From positions 186,001 to 250,000 of the forward strand of contig NZ_JACHBX010000006.1 of the NCBI RefSeq assembly GCF_014200505.1: a stretch of 64,000 bases of DNA. Reading direction: 5' to 3'. Shown piece after piece: positions 1-8,961 of this stretch. A model generated the notes under the pieces. The model was not told the origin of the DNA, searched no databases, and saw only the letters and a list, made by a program, of their open reading frames with translations. A program made the translations under genes and the position numbers. Source of the stretch: Massilia aurea. GTDB lineage: Bacteria > Pseudomonadota > Gammaproteobacteria > Burkholderiales > Burkholderiaceae_D. The first letter of the stretch is position 1. Each line of letters starts with the position of its first letter.

Positions 1-515
1 TGTTGCTGCGCCTGCGGATCGGCGCCGAGTGGCAGCATCCGGCCATACCCGGAATAGTCGCTGATCATGTTGCCGAGGTGACGATTGCCGGTGACATGCC
101 CGACCAGGGCGCCGGCGGGCTTGCCGATTGTGCTGATCAGATTGCCGAAGAAGCCGCCCTGCGGTGTCAGCTGCCCCTGTTGTTGCAACTGCTGCATCTG
201 TTGCAGCTGCTGTTGCTGCTGAAGTTGTTGCAGTTGCTGAAGTTGCTGGAGTTGCTGCAGCTGCTGTAACTGCTGCAGCTGTTGCGGATCGATCTGCGGC
301 TGCGCCCCCATGGCAGCGGAGGGATCGGCCGCAAATGGCGACAGGTTCCCGAGGAAGTTGCCAGCCATTTCACCAATGCGCCCGCCCGTGCCGCTGTGGC
401 CGACCCAGCCGCCGATGCCACGCCCGATGACACCGCCGAGCGCGCCGCCGAACATGCTGCCCAGCCCCTGTGGTGCAAACTGTGGTTGAGCAAATTGCTG
501 TTGAAATTCATTCAT
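1..515 (-). CDS. Gln/Leu-repeat hypothetical protein (C-terminus beyond left edge)
   Basis: The minus-strand frame opens at an ATG at 515 and stays open for 171 codons to the window edge, so the protein is incomplete. GGAGG lies about 8 nt upstream of the ATG. The N-terminus begins MNEFQQQFAQPQF, then a Gly-rich stretch (residues 20-50, GGALGG and RGIGGW) resembling glycine-zipper membrane-inserting segments. Residues about 76-113 are an almost pure repeat of Leu-Gln-Gln triplets, followed by another Gly/aliphatic segment (GGFFGNLIST). I do not recognise the family. The repeat could form a Q-rich coiled coil. A competing frame from 511 is Ser/Asn-rich and looks like a shadow. It is divergent from earP. 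Confidence 0.6.
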   Translation of the reverse strand, partial: MNEFQQQFAQPQFAPQGLGSMFGGALGGVIGRGIGGWVGHSGTGGRIGEMAGNFLGNLSPFAADPSAAMGAQPQIDPQQLQQLQQLQQLQQLQQLQQLQQQQQLQQMQQLQQQGQLTPQGGFFGNLISTIGKPAGALVGHVTGNRHLGNMISDYSGYGRMLPLGADPQAQQ

Positions 516-874
516 GGTGCTAGCCTCCGGTTGATCGGTCGCGCTGAGCCGGCTTTACATCAGGTGCCTGCCACAAACGACCGTGTTCATATGATTCGCG
601 CCCCGGCATGACCGGTGGTGCGAGGTAAGGGCAGGATGGCGGCCTTTCGAGGCTGCTTTTCCTGCAGGTAGGCGTTCGACCGGTGCCTGGCGGTGAAGTT
701 TTGCTCTTGTGGCGATGTGGGCAACGTTAAAATCGCGCCTTGCGGTAGCGCAGACGCGCGTCAAAAAGGCCCAACTTTCTTCGCAATGCGCACTGGAGCT
801 TGAGAAAAATCACCACGTAAAGTCGGGTAAAATGACGACCCCCGCTTCTGCGCATCACGGCGCCGCCCGCACCC
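516..874. other. intergenic region between divergent genes
   Basis: This 359 bp gap separates the leftward Gln-repeat gene from rightward earP and should hold both promoters. I see no convincing -35/-10 pair, no RNA gene and no clear Shine-Dalgarno immediately before the earP ATG. Confidence 0.5.
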
Positions 875-2050
875 ATGTCCCTGTCTTCCTCCGCGCCGTC
901 GCTGGCGATTTTCTGCAAAGTAATCGATAACTATGGGGATATCGGGATCTGCTGGCGCCTGGCGCGCCAGTTGTGCCACGAGCATGCGCTGGCGGTCACG
1001 CTGTGGGTCGACGACCTGGTCAGCTTCCGGCGCATCTGCCCCGAAGTGAATCCGGCAGCGGCGCAGCAAGCGATTCAAGGTGTCACAGTGCGTCACTGGC
1101 AGGATCAGGATGGCCAGTTCGACGCGCGCGACATCCCCGATGTCGTCATCGAGTTCTTCGGTTGCGAGCTGCCGCCGGATTATCAGCGGGCGATGGCTGC
1201 CCGCACGCCGCGCCCCGTCTGGCTGAACTACGAGGGCTTGACGGCCGAGGACTGGGTCGAGGGCTGCCACCGCCTGCCGTCGATGCATCCGCGCCTGCCC
1301 CTGACCAAGCATTTCTATTTCCCGGGCTTTAATGCGCGTACCGGCGGGCTGCTGCACGAAGCGGGGCTGGACGCGCGCCGTCGTGCGTTCCAGCAGGATG
1401 GCGCTGCGGTGACCGATTTCCTAGCCCGGTTCGGCGTGACCGCGGCCGAGGCAGCAGGGCGCAAGGTGTCGCTGTTCTGCTACCTTGACGCGCCGGTAAC
1501 CGCACTGTTCGACACCTGGCGGGGCGGCGCCACCCCCACGCTGTGCCTGGTGCCGGAAGGCGTCGCGTCAGGGCAGGTCAGCGCCTTCCTGGGTACCGCG
1601 CCAGTGGCCGGTGCGAGCGCAACCCATGGCCAGTTGACCGTGCGCGTGCTGCCATTCCTGCCCCAGGCCGATTACGACCTGTTACTGTGGGCCTGCGACG
1701 TCAATTTCGTGCGTGGCGAAGATTCGTGGGTGCGCGCGCAATGGGCCGGTCGCCCTTTCGTCTGGCATATTTATCCGCAGGACGAGAATCTGCACCACAA
1801 GAAGCTGCGCGCGTTCCTGGCGCTGTACGCGCGAGGGGCGCCGGCACTGGTGGCGTACATGCTCGGCTGGAACGGTGCGCAGCCAGTGGACGACCACCGC
1901 GCCGCCTGGAATGCCCTCGACGCCACGTTTCCCGACATCGCAGCGCAGGCCGATGCGTGGTGCCAGACAGTGCTCGCGCAGGGTGATCTGGTTACGCAAC
2001 TGCTCGATTTCGTGCGCGATCTGCGGTTTGCCCAGGAAAACCGCGTATAA
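875..2050 (+). CDS. earP: EF-P arginine rhamnosyltransferase EarP
   Basis: Transfers rhamnose from dTDP-L-rhamnose to a conserved arginine of elongation factor P in the cytoplasm, activating EF-P for rescue of polyproline stalling. The 391-residue length fits the EarP (DUF2331, GT-B fold) family. The N-terminal DNYGDIG motif (Asp18, Asp22) and the later RGEDSWVRAQ motif (Glu282) correspond to the family's catalytic and nucleotide-sugar-binding acidic residues. efp follows 107 bp downstream, the usual pairing in beta- and gammaproteobacteria. No strong Shine-Dalgarno precedes the ATG. The start is supported by the conserved nucleotide-binding strand beginning at about residue 10. Confidence 0.93.
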   Translation: MSLSSSAPSLAIFCKVIDNYGDIGICWRLARQLCHEHALAVTLWVDDLVSFRRICPEVNPAAAQQAIQGVTVRHWQDQDGQFDARDIPDVVIEFFGCELPPDYQRAMAARTPRPVWLNYEGLTAEDWVEGCHRLPSMHPRLPLTKHFYFPGFNARTGGLLHEAGLDARRRAFQQDGAAVTDFLARFGVTAAEAAGRKVSLFCYLDAPVTALFDTWRGGATPTLCLVPEGVASGQVSAFLGTAPVAGASATHGQLTVRVLPFLPQADYDLLLWACDVNFVRGEDSWVRAQWAGRPFVWHIYPQDENLHHKKLRAFLALYARGAPALVAYMLGWNGAQPVDDHRAAWNALDATFPDIAAQADAWCQTVLAQGDLVTQLLDFVRDLRFAQENRV

Positions 2051-2051
2051 T
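2046..2051 (+). promoter_or_regulatory. candidate -10 element (TATAAT) for efp
   Basis: A perfect TATAAT overlaps the earP stop codon (TAA at 2048-2050), 107 bp before the efp ATG. No good -35 lies at 16-18 bp, so this may be a weak or activator-dependent promoter, or chance. Confidence 0.4.
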
Positions 2052-2157
2052 GCCCGGTTAGTTTCTAACGGATTCCGACGATCAAACGCAGGTCCGGGGC
2101 CTTCGGCCCACCAGCCGGCGATGATTTAATGCAACTATCTTTTTACGTAAAATATCT

Positions 2158-2733
2158 ATGAAACCCGCAAAAGAAATTCGTGTTGGCAACATCATCATGG
2201 TTGATGAAAAGCCGTTCATCGTGCTGCGTTCCGACGTCAACGGCTCGAGCCGCACGGGCTTCACCTACAAGTGGAAGATGAAGAATCTTCTGACCAATGC
2301 TCCGCTGGAAAACGTGTTCCGTGGCGATGACAAGTTCGACGTCGTCGTGCTGGACAAGAAGCCAGTGACCTACTCGTACTTCGCCGATCCGCTGTACGTC
2401 TTCATGGACGCCGACTACGAACAGTTCGAAATCGAAGAAGAGAACCTGGGCGACGCGCTGCACTACCTGAAAGACGGTATGGAATGCGAAGCCGTGTTCT
2501 ATGACGGCAAGGCCATCTCGGTCGAACTGCCAACCACGATCGCACGCCAGATCGTGTACTCGGAGCCAGCAGTCAAGGGCAACACGTCGGGCAACGTCCT
2601 GAAAGAAGCCAAGATCGAAAACGCCATCGAAGGCAAGCAGCACACCGTGATGGTGCCGTTGTTCGTCAGCGGCGACGACATGATCGAAATCGACACCCGT
2701 ACCAACGAGTACAAGAAAGTCGTGCGTAACTAA
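2158..2733 (+). CDS. efp: elongation factor P
   Basis: EF-P binds between the ribosomal P and E sites and promotes peptide-bond formation at polyproline motifs. The 191-residue protein has the KOW-like N-terminal domain and two OB-like domains. The loop NGSSRTG places Arg at position 32, the residue rhamnosylated by EarP, rather than the Lys used in the EpmA/B pathway. This agrees with earP immediately upstream. It ends in a strong inverted-repeat terminator and probably has its own promoter near the earP stop. dTDP-rhamnose synthesis genes are not in the window. Confidence 0.97.
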   Translation: MKPAKEIRVGNIIMVDEKPFIVLRSDVNGSSRTGFTYKWKMKNLLTNAPLENVFRGDDKFDVVVLDKKPVTYSYFADPLYVFMDADYEQFEIEEENLGDALHYLKDGMECEAVFYDGKAISVELPTTIARQIVYSEPAVKGNTSGNVLKEAKIENAIEGKQHTVMVPLFVSGDDMIEIDTRTNEYKKVVRN

Positions 2734-2744
2734 GCACGGGTTTC

Positions 2745-2784
2745 CCCATGAAAAAACGCTGCCTTGGCAGCGTTTTTTCATGGG
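2745..2784. terminator. bidirectional rho-independent terminator between efp and ilvD
   Basis: A perfect 19-bp inverted repeat (2745-2763 and 2766-2784) with a TT loop contains A6 on one arm and T6 on the other around a CGCTGCC core. It sits 11 bp after the efp stop and about 175 bp beyond the leftward ilvD stop, so it can serve both strands. Confidence 0.88.
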
Positions 2785-2825
2785 CGGGGCAAACCAATTC
2801 GTACCACATTGGATGATGCGGTGAC

Positions 2826-2937
2826 GTAGGGTGGACGGCTTTGCCGTCCACGCGTTCAATCAAGCCCATCGAACCACGCGATTTAACACAGCGCCGTTTT
2901 GGTTTGAACGCGTGGACGGCGTAGCCGCCCACCCTAC
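2826..2937. repeat. REP/BIME-like inverted repeat pair, copy 1
   Basis: Two about 34-bp arms in opposite orientation, each starting GTAGGGTGG and ending CCGTCCACGCGTTCAA (31 of 34 positions match by eye), flank a short unrelated centre. Each arm is itself palindromic (GTGGACGGC and GCCGTCCAC). A second, diverged pair lies at 36236-36437. The intergenic position and arm structure fit REP or MITE-type elements. No transposase is present nearby. Confidence 0.75.
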
Positions 2938-2958
2938 AGCCAGCTGTACCAACCAACC

Positions 2959-4824
2959 CTACCTGCGGCGCAACTGCGTCAGATCCCGCACCGCCCCGCG
3001 ATCGGCCGACGTGGTCAGCGCTGCATAGGCCTGCAGCGCCTGCGACACATAACGCTCGCGTCCCAGCGGCAGCCACGCATCCGCGCCCAGCGCGTCCATC
3101 GCCGCGCGGCGGTGCGCCAGTTCCTCGGTCGTCACGCGCAGGTTGATGGTGCGCTCGGGGATGTCGATGTCGACCATATCGCCTTCCTGTACCAGCCCGA
3201 TCGCGCCGCCTTCGGCCGCTTCGGGTGACGCATGCCCGATCACCAGGCCCGACGAACCGCCCGAGAACCGGCCATCGGTAAACAATGCACACGCCTTGCC
3301 CAGGCCCTTGGACTTGATGTACGAGGTCGGGTACAGCATCTCCTGCATGCCCGGTCCGCCTTTCGGGCCTTCGTAGCGGATGATGACGACGTCGCCGGCC
3401 ACGACGTTGTCACCAAGGATCGCTTCGACCGCCGCGTCCTGGCTCTCGAACACGCGCGCCTTGCCCGAGAATTTGAGGATGCTTTCATCCACGCCGGCCG
3501 TTTTGACGATGCAGCCTTTTTCGGCGATGTTGCCGTACAAGACTGCCAGACCACCATCCTTCGAATACGCGTGTTCTCGGTCGCGGATGCAGCCCACGGC
3601 GCGGTCGAGGTCGTTCTTTTCGTAGCGCTCGGCCTGCGAAAACGCCACCTGGGTCGGCACGCCGCCCGGCGCTGCGCGGAACCACTGGTGCACGGCGTCG
3701 TCGGTACTGACCGCGATGTCATATTTTTCAATGGCCGCTGCCATCGTCGGGCTGTGGATCGTCGGCAGCGACGTGTCGAACAGGCCGGCGCGCGCCAGTT
3801 CGCCCAGGATCGAGAAGATGCCGCCGGCGCGGTGCACGTCTTCGATATGGTATTTGTCGGTCATCGGCGCCACCTTGCACAGGCAGGGCACCAGGCGCGA
3901 GATGCGGTCGATGTCGGCCATCGTGAAGTCGACTTCGGCTTCGTGCGCGGCGGCCAGCAGGTGCAGCACGGTGTTGGTCGAGCCGCCCATCGACACGTCG
4001 AGCGCCATCGCGTTCTCGAATGCGGTCTTGGTCGCGATCGAACGCGGCAGCACCGAGTAGTCATCTTCCTCGTAGTGGCGCTTGGCGGTTTCTACGATCA
4101 GGCGGCCGGCGCGCAGGAACAGTTCCTTGCGGTCGGCGTGGGTCGCGACGATCGTGCCGTTGCCCGGCAGCGCCAGGCCCAGCGCCTCGGTCAGGCAGTT
4201 CATGGAGTTGGCCGTGAACATGCCCGAGCACGACCCGCAGGTCGGACAGGCCGAGCGCTCGATCTCGGCCACGTCGGCGTCTGACACGGAGGCGTCGCCG
4301 GCCTTGATCATCGCATCAATCAGGTCGAGCTTGATGACCTTGCGCTCGTTGTTCACGACCTTGATGACCTTGCCGGCTTCCATCGGGCCGCCCGAGACGA
4401 ACACGGTCGGAATATTCAGGCGCATCGCGGCCATCAGCATGCCGGGCGTGATCTTGTCGCAGTTCGAGATGCAGACCATCGCATCGGCGCAGTGCGCGTT
4501 GACCATGTATTCGACCGAGTCGGCGATCAGGTCGCGCGAGGGCAGCGAGTACAGCATGCCGCCGTGGCCCATCGCGATGCCATCGTCGACCGCGATGGTG
4601 TTGAATTCCTTGGCCACGCCGCCGGCCGCTTCGATTTCGCGCGCGACCAGCTGGCCCAGGTCTTTCAGGTGGACGTGGCCCGGCACGAACTGGGTGAACG
4701 AGTTGACCACGGCGATGATCGGCTTGTCGAAATCGCCGTCTTTCATGCCAGTAGCGCGCCACAGGGCACGGGCGCCTGCCATATTGCGACCCTGGGTCGT
4801 GGTGTGTGAACGGTAAGTCGGCAT
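2959..4824 (-). CDS. ilvD: dihydroxy-acid dehydratase
   Basis: Catalyses dehydration of 2,3-dihydroxy-isovalerate and 2,3-dihydroxy-3-methylvalerate, the third common step of branched-chain amino-acid synthesis. It uses an Fe-S cluster. The 621-residue protein starts [20 protein letters not shown], typical of the family. Cluster ligands are visible in NCDKITPG (Cys122) and [12 protein letters not shown] (Cys193-199). The frame stays open upstream to 5148, but the ATG at 4824 has GGGAG about 7 nt before it and matches the family N-terminus. It is divergent from the amidase gene, with a 175-bp shared upstream region. Confidence 0.96.
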   Translation of the reverse strand: MPTYRSHTTTQGRNMAGARALWRATGMKDGDFDKPIIAVVNSFTQFVPGHVHLKDLGQLVAREIEAAGGVAKEFNTIAVDDGIAMGHGGMLYSLPSRDLIADSVEYMVNAHCADAMVCISNCDKITPGMLMAAMRLNIPTVFVSGGPMEAGKVIKVVNNERKVIKLDLIDAMIKAGDASVSDADVAEIERSACPTCGSCSGMFTANSMNCLTEALGLALPGNGTIVATHADRKELFLRAGRLIVETAKRHYEEDDYSVLPRSIATKTAFENAMALDVSMGGSTNTVLHLLAAAHEAEVDFTMADIDRISRLVPCLCKVAPMTDKYHIEDVHRAGGIFSILGELARAGLFDTSLPTIHSPTMAAAIEKYDIAVSTDDAVHQWFRAAPGGVPTQVAFSQAERYEKNDLDRAVGCIRDREHAYSKDGGLAVLYGNIAEKGCIVKTAGVDESILKFSGKARVFESQDAAVEAILGDNVVAGDVVIIRYEGPKGGPGMQEMLYPTSYIKSKGLGKACALFTDGRFSGGSSGLVIGHASPEAAEGGAIGLVQEGDMVDIDIPERTINLRVTTEELAHRRAAMDALGADAWLPLGRERYVSQALQAYAALTTSADRGAVRDLTQLRRR

Positions 4825-4999
4825 GGCAATCTCCCAGAATAATGCAAAAACAATGATTGGATCAGGGTGACCGCTGGCACTGGATTTGTCCAATATATGA
4901 TCGGCTCTTCTGTGAGTCGTTTCACCTATCACAGCTGGACAATCCGCCGGACGCGTTGCTGCTATGCTATTGCTTGGCCATTTGACGGAGTACATAGGC

Positions 5000-6592
5000 A
5001 TGGAGCGCAGGGATTTTGTACGAATGGGCGTGGCCGGCACGGTATCGGGCACAGTTGCTGGCACCAGCGTGCTGGCGCATGCCGCGCCATCAAGAACGGC
5101 GCCGGCCGCCATCCTCGAGGCCGGCGTCCACGCACAGGGGCAAGCCATGCGCGCCGGTAAGCTGACGGCGCACGAGCTGGCATCTCGCTACCTGGCCCGT
5201 ATCGCGGCCGTCGACCGCGCTGGTCCACGGCTGCGCTCGGTCATCGAAACCAATCCCGATGCGCTCGAGATCGCCCGCGAGCGTGACCGCGAACGCAAGG
5301 GGGGCAAGCTGCGCGGCCCGCTGCACGGCATTCCGGTCCTGCTCAAGGACAATATCGCCACCGCCGACAAGATGAGCACGACGGCCGGCTCGCTGGCGCT
5401 GGACGGCGTCAAGGCCCGGCGCGATGCTCACATCGTGGCCCGCCTGCGCAATGCCGGGGCGGTCATCCTCGGCAAGACGAATCTGTCGGAATGGGCGAAC
5501 ATGCGCTCGACCCGCTCGACCAGCGGCTGGAGCGGGCGCGGCGGCCTGACACGCAATCCATATGCGCTCGACCGCAACACGAGCGGCTCGAGTTCCGGCT
5601 CGGCCTCGGCGATGGCCGCCAGCCTGGCCACGCTGGCTGTCGGCACCGAAACCGATGGCTCCATCGTCTCGCCCGCATCGACTTGCGGCATCGTTGGCAT
5701 CAAGCCGACGCTGGGTCTGGTCAGCCGCAGCGGCATCATTCCCATCGCGCATTCGCAGGACACGGCCGGCCCGATGACGCGCAGCGTGGCCGACGCGGCG
5801 CTGCTGCTGGCGGCGCTGGCCGGCGCGGATCCGCAGGATGGCGCCACGGCGCGCGCGCCCGCCATCAATTATGCGAACGCGCTACGCAAGGATGGCTTGC
5901 GCGGCAAACGCATTGGCGTGGCGCGTGACTTTTTTGGCGGGCACGATGGTGTCAACGCGCTGATCGAGAAGGAGCTGGGCGTACTCAGGGCGCAGGGCGC
6001 GGTGCTGGTGGATGTCACGGTGCCCAATACCGACAAGTACGGCGCGTCCGAACTGACCGTGCTGCTGCATGAATTCCGGCCCGATCTCGAAGCGTGGCTG
6101 GCGGCGTACGCTCCGCATGCGCCGGTCAAGACCATGGCCGATATCATCGCGTTCAACCTGCGCAATGCAGCGCGCGAGATGCCGTTCTTCGGTCAGGAGC
6201 ACCTGATCGCGGCGCAGGCCGCCGGTGGACTGCAGGCGCGCGACTACGTGAAGGCGCTGGCCAACAACCAACGCTACTCACGCGACAAGGGAATCGACCA
6301 GGTGCTGCGCGCCTACAAGCTCGACGCGCTGGTGGCGCCGACCGGCGGGCCGGCCTGGCTGACCGACACCGTCAACGGCGACCATTACGGCGCGAGTTTT
6401 TCGTCACCCGCGGCAGTGGCCGGCTATCCCCACATCACAGTGCCGGCGGGCTTCATCCACGGCTTGCCGGTCGGGCTGTCGTTCGTTGGCACCGCGTGGA
6501 GCGAGCCGGCACTGATCGGGATGGCGTATGCCTACGAGCAGGCCAGCCGGCGCCGCCGCGCGCCGACCTACCGGGCGCGCGTGGGCACCTGA
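5000..6592 (+). CDS. exported amidase-signature family hydrolase
   Basis: Amidase-signature enzymes hydrolyse C-N amide bonds with a Lys/cis-Ser/Ser triad. Here Lys116 (LLKDNIA), the GSSSGSA loop (Ser197-199) and Ser221 (GTETDGSI) supply it. The substrate cannot be told from sequence. Residues 1-28 look like a twin-arginine signal (RRDFVRMG, hydrophobic stretch, then AHA), suggesting Tat export to the periplasm. I chose the ATG at 5000 because GACGGAG lies about 9 nt upstream; an in-frame ATG at 4964 would bury the signal and has no ribosome-binding site. Protein of 530 residues; the C-terminal [11 protein letters not shown] block is typical of the family. Confidence 0.88.
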   Translation: MERRDFVRMGVAGTVSGTVAGTSVLAHAAPSRTAPAAILEAGVHAQGQAMRAGKLTAHELASRYLARIAAVDRAGPRLRSVIETNPDALEIARERDRERKGGKLRGPLHGIPVLLKDNIATADKMSTTAGSLALDGVKARRDAHIVARLRNAGAVILGKTNLSEWANMRSTRSTSGWSGRGGLTRNPYALDRNTSGSSSGSASAMAASLATLAVGTETDGSIVSPASTCGIVGIKPTLGLVSRSGIIPIAHSQDTAGPMTRSVADAALLLAALAGADPQDGATARAPAINYANALRKDGLRGKRIGVARDFFGGHDGVNALIEKELGVLRAQGAVLVDVTVPNTDKYGASELTVLLHEFRPDLEAWLAAYAPHAPVKTMADIIAFNLRNAAREMPFFGQEHLIAAQAAGGLQARDYVKALANNQRYSRDKGIDQVLRAYKLDALVAPTGGPAWLTDTVNGDHYGASFSSPAAVAGYPHITVPAGFIHGLPVGLSFVGTAWSEPALIGMAYAYEQASRRRRAPTYRARVGT

Positions 6593-6596
6593 ATTA

Positions 6597-7088
6597 CTAG
6601 CGGCGTGCCGCCTGCTTGGCCTGACTGAACGCCGGGCCCCACAGCGGATGGCCGTGTTCGCCGGGGCTCAGGTCGAAGGCCGGATCGAGCCGGAAGGCGG
6701 CGTCGAACGTCTCGCGGCACAGCGCCTGGCGCCCGCTCACGCAATAGCTGAACGCCGTGTACTTGGCGGCTGACAGGCGTTCGCGTGGGGTGCCGCTTTT
6801 CATGTCGGCGCTCGTCAAGCGCCGGATTGCGCCGTTGTAGTCGCCATCGTTGTAGAGCGCGATGCCTTCGCGCAGCGCGACATCACTGCGGTCGACGGTG
6901 CCGGCGGCGGGGCGGTTTGTGCGGTCTGCGCGCTGGGCGCGTTCGGCGCGCGGGCGCGCATCGTCGGCGCGCGGGTGAGCGCGCGCAGCTTCCTTGCCGC
7001 CCAGTGCCGGGCCGAATTCGGCGCAGCCCGTCGCCATCACGGCGATCAGCGCCGCTGCCGGCAGGTGTTTCATGAAACGGATACTCAA
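6597..7088 (-). CDS. TssQ-like type VI secretion-associated lipoprotein
   Basis: A 163-residue probable lipoprotein: a hydrophobic leader ends in a lipobox-like MATGC (Cys22). A charged Arg/Ala linker and a TPR-like helical region (ALREGIALYNDGDYNGAI) follow, then a conserved-looking tail with DPAFDLSPGEHGHPLWGP. This pattern resembles the TssQ/T6SS-associated lipoproteins of Burkholderiales, which I recall rather than looked up. Its ATG overlaps the stop of the upstream pseudokinase-PEGA gene (ATGA), so the two are translationally coupled. No core T6SS genes are in the window. It converges on the amidase with only 4 bp between stops. Confidence 0.55.
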   Translation of the reverse strand: MSIRFMKHLPAAALIAVMATGCAEFGPALGGKEAARAHPRADDARPRAERAQRADRTNRPAAGTVDRSDVALREGIALYNDGDYNGAIRRLTSADMKSGTPRERLSAAKYTAFSYCVSGRQALCRETFDAAFRLDPAFDLSPGEHGHPLWGPAFSQAKQAARR

Positions 7089-8386
7089 GGCGTTTTCTCC
7101 TCGGTGAAATCAAGTTCGATCGTGCCGCTCTGGCCCTCGACCGATTGCACGGTCACGGTGTGCTCGGGAAAGCCCGGATTGACGATGCGGATCGTGTGCT
7201 CGCCCGGCGGCAGCGTGATGTGCTTCAAAGGTGGCGTGGCGCCGCGCTCGACGCCGTCAACGACGATCGTGCCCCACGGCTGGATCAGGAGTTTATAGGT
7301 GGTGCCGGCGATGGCCGCTTCGGGCGGCGTGCCTTGCGGCGCCAGACGCACCGCGGTCGGTGGCACGGCGACGTCCGGTTTGGCCGGCGGCGGGGTAGTC
7401 GTGGCTGCGCGCGGTTCGGTCTCGTCGATGACCGGTGCGTCGGGTTGCGCCGGTTCTTCGGCAAGCGTGACCAGCGGCGCCGGGGCAGCTGCCGGAATAG
7501 GTGCCTCGGGCGTTGCCGGCAGCGCAGACCTGTCTTTCATGACGCTCAGGTCAGCCTGGGGCATCAGTGCGAACAAGGCGGCCAGCGCGGCGAGGATCAG
7601 GACGATGGCGCCGATGATCAGCGGCCAGCGTGTCCTGGTACGCCGGGCAGCGACCGGGGCCGCTGCGGGCGCCATCGGCGTCGATGCATTGGCGGCAGCG
7701 CGCATCGGGAGCGGACCGGGAGCGGGAGCGGGGGAAGGGGCTGGCGCTGCCGGCGCTGGCTTTGGCGCCACCACTGGTTCAGGCGCGCGGACAGGTTCTG
7801 GCGTCGGCGGCGGTGCTGGCGTCGGGGCTGGCGTCAATGCAGGCGCTGGCGTTGGCAGCGGCATGACCGGCGTCACGGGCTCGTCGTCGATCGGTGGCAG
7901 CGAGATGGCGGGCTTGGGCGCGATGACGGCAATGCCCAGCAGGCCGCGCATCTGCTCGATGGTTTGCGGACGTACGGCGGGATCGGGCGACAGGCAACGG
8001 TCGAGCGCCGCAAGAAAGCCCTCGCTGTAGTCAGTCAGGCCCAGCGTGCGCAGCTGCGCGACCGGTGCCAGTTCCTGCGAAATCGCGTAATGCATCACGG
8101 CGGCCAGGTCGTACAGGTCGCGCGCTTCGTAATCGGCAGGCACGGCGGTGTCGGGCAACTCGCTGTAGCCAGGCACCAGCATCGGGTCGCCAGCCTCGAG
8201 GATATGCAGGCTGTCGGGCGTGATGCGGCGATGCGGCACGTTCATGCCGTACTGGACTTCGAGCGATTGCAGCACCTGACGGATGATGCGGCGGCACCAT
8301 GGCTCGCTGACTATCTCGTGGTTGTACTCGACGATATCGCGGACTGTGCGGCCATCGAGTTGCTGCGGGGGCGTGCTGGGGTTCAT
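7085..8386 (-). CDS. membrane pseudokinase with C-terminal PEGA domain
   Basis: A 433-residue protein. Residues 1-150 resemble only the C-lobe of a Ser/Thr kinase: the catalytic loop reads HRRITPDSLHIL (52-63), with the HRD aspartate and the asparagine lost, so it is probably inactive. A long Pro/Ala-rich linker (155-250) leads to one transmembrane segment (about 254-275, WPLIIGAIVLILAALAALFA). After a second Pro/Ala region a PEGA domain (about 362-430) contains DGVERGATPPL and PPGEHTIRI. The topology would place PEGA in the periplasm. It is coupled to the TssQ-like lipoprotein gene. Kinase/PEGA proteins often accompany type VI secretion, so a regulatory or scaffolding role is inferred. Confidence 0.65.
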   Translation of the reverse strand: MNPSTPPQQLDGRTVRDIVEYNHEIVSEPWCRRIIRQVLQSLEVQYGMNVPHRRITPDSLHILEAGDPMLVPGYSELPDTAVPADYEARDLYDLAAVMHYAISQELAPVAQLRTLGLTDYSEGFLAALDRCLSPDPAVRPQTIEQMRGLLGIAVIAPKPAISLPPIDDEPVTPVMPLPTPAPALTPAPTPAPPPTPEPVRAPEPVVAPKPAPAAPAPSPAPAPGPLPMRAAANASTPMAPAAAPVAARRTRTRWPLIIGAIVLILAALAALFALMPQADLSVMKDRSALPATPEAPIPAAAPAPLVTLAEEPAQPDAPVIDETEPRAATTTPPPAKPDVAVPPTAVRLAPQGTPPEAAIAGTTYKLLIQPWGTIVVDGVERGATPPLKHITLPPGEHTIRIVNPGFPEHTVTVQSVEGQSGTIELDFTEEKTP

Positions 8387-8477
8387 GGCATCTTGCCGGT
8401 CGCCGCTTGCGCGGGCCGAACGAATGTTTATTTATTGCAAATAATGCCAGATTTGTGGGGAAGACGGTACCCCCATC

Positions 8478-8961
8478 TTAAGCGTGCGCGGCAGATGGGG
8501 TAGTAGTTGTCTTTCCGACGTATAGCACGGAGGCATCCTGTACGAACGCATATAGGACATTGCGCTGCTCGTTCATCCTGGTCAACTCGAGGGCCAGCTC
8601 TTGGCTGCGTAGGTGCCAGCTGCCTACCTGTTCAAATCCGATCTGCAACAGCCGCCTGATGGGACGTTCATTTCGATGTAGCGCCCGAGGCCGCCGTGGC
8701 ATTGGCGCAGGATGGCCCGGATCCGGGAGAGATAGATGGCTACTTCGGTTTGCCTTGCTCACAGGGTGCGCTAGGTTGACGCCGTATGCTAGGCCCCGTT
8801 CGGTCAGGCGCAGGAAGTGCTTAATCTCGCCTGATTCGGACGAGGACGTATATTCGATGTCTTCTATCAGGCCGGCCCATTGCATCATTTGCAGCACCGA
8901 TGCCGCTGGCAGGGGAATGGCGCTCTTTGAGCGCGGCCGTCATGGAAACTGGGTTGCTCAT
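8478..8961 (-). pseudogene. frameshifted GIY-YIG-type protein gene
   Basis: A sensible protein can be followed only by changing frames. It starts MSNPVSMTAALKERHS at the ATG at 8961, which overlaps the stop of the HNH gene (ATGA). The frame shifts at a C-run near 8912 into LPAASVLQMMQWAGLIED, changes again near 8770 to TEVAIYLSRIRAILRQ, and again near 8670. The last frame contains NVLYAFVQDASVLYVGKTT, which resembles the first two strands of a GIY-YIG nuclease. It then stops after about ten more residues, short of a full domain. Repeated shifts and the truncated nuclease argue for decay, though a sequencing error at one site is possible. Confidence 0.55.

Noticed and set aside
178-290. CRISPR-like spacing in the CAG/CTG-rich tract
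   Set aside because: It is an in-frame Leu-Gln-Gln codon repeat without spacers. No CRISPR array was seen anywhere in the window.
167-511. Ser/Asn-rich minus-strand frame starting at 511
   Set aside because: It is a +1 shadow of the Gln-repeat gene; the true start at 515 has GGAGG upstream and a coherent translation.
4825-5148. N-terminal extension of ilvD to 5148
   Set aside because: The family start [10 protein letters not shown] with a ribosome-binding site lies at 4824, and the extension overlaps the divergent amidase gene.
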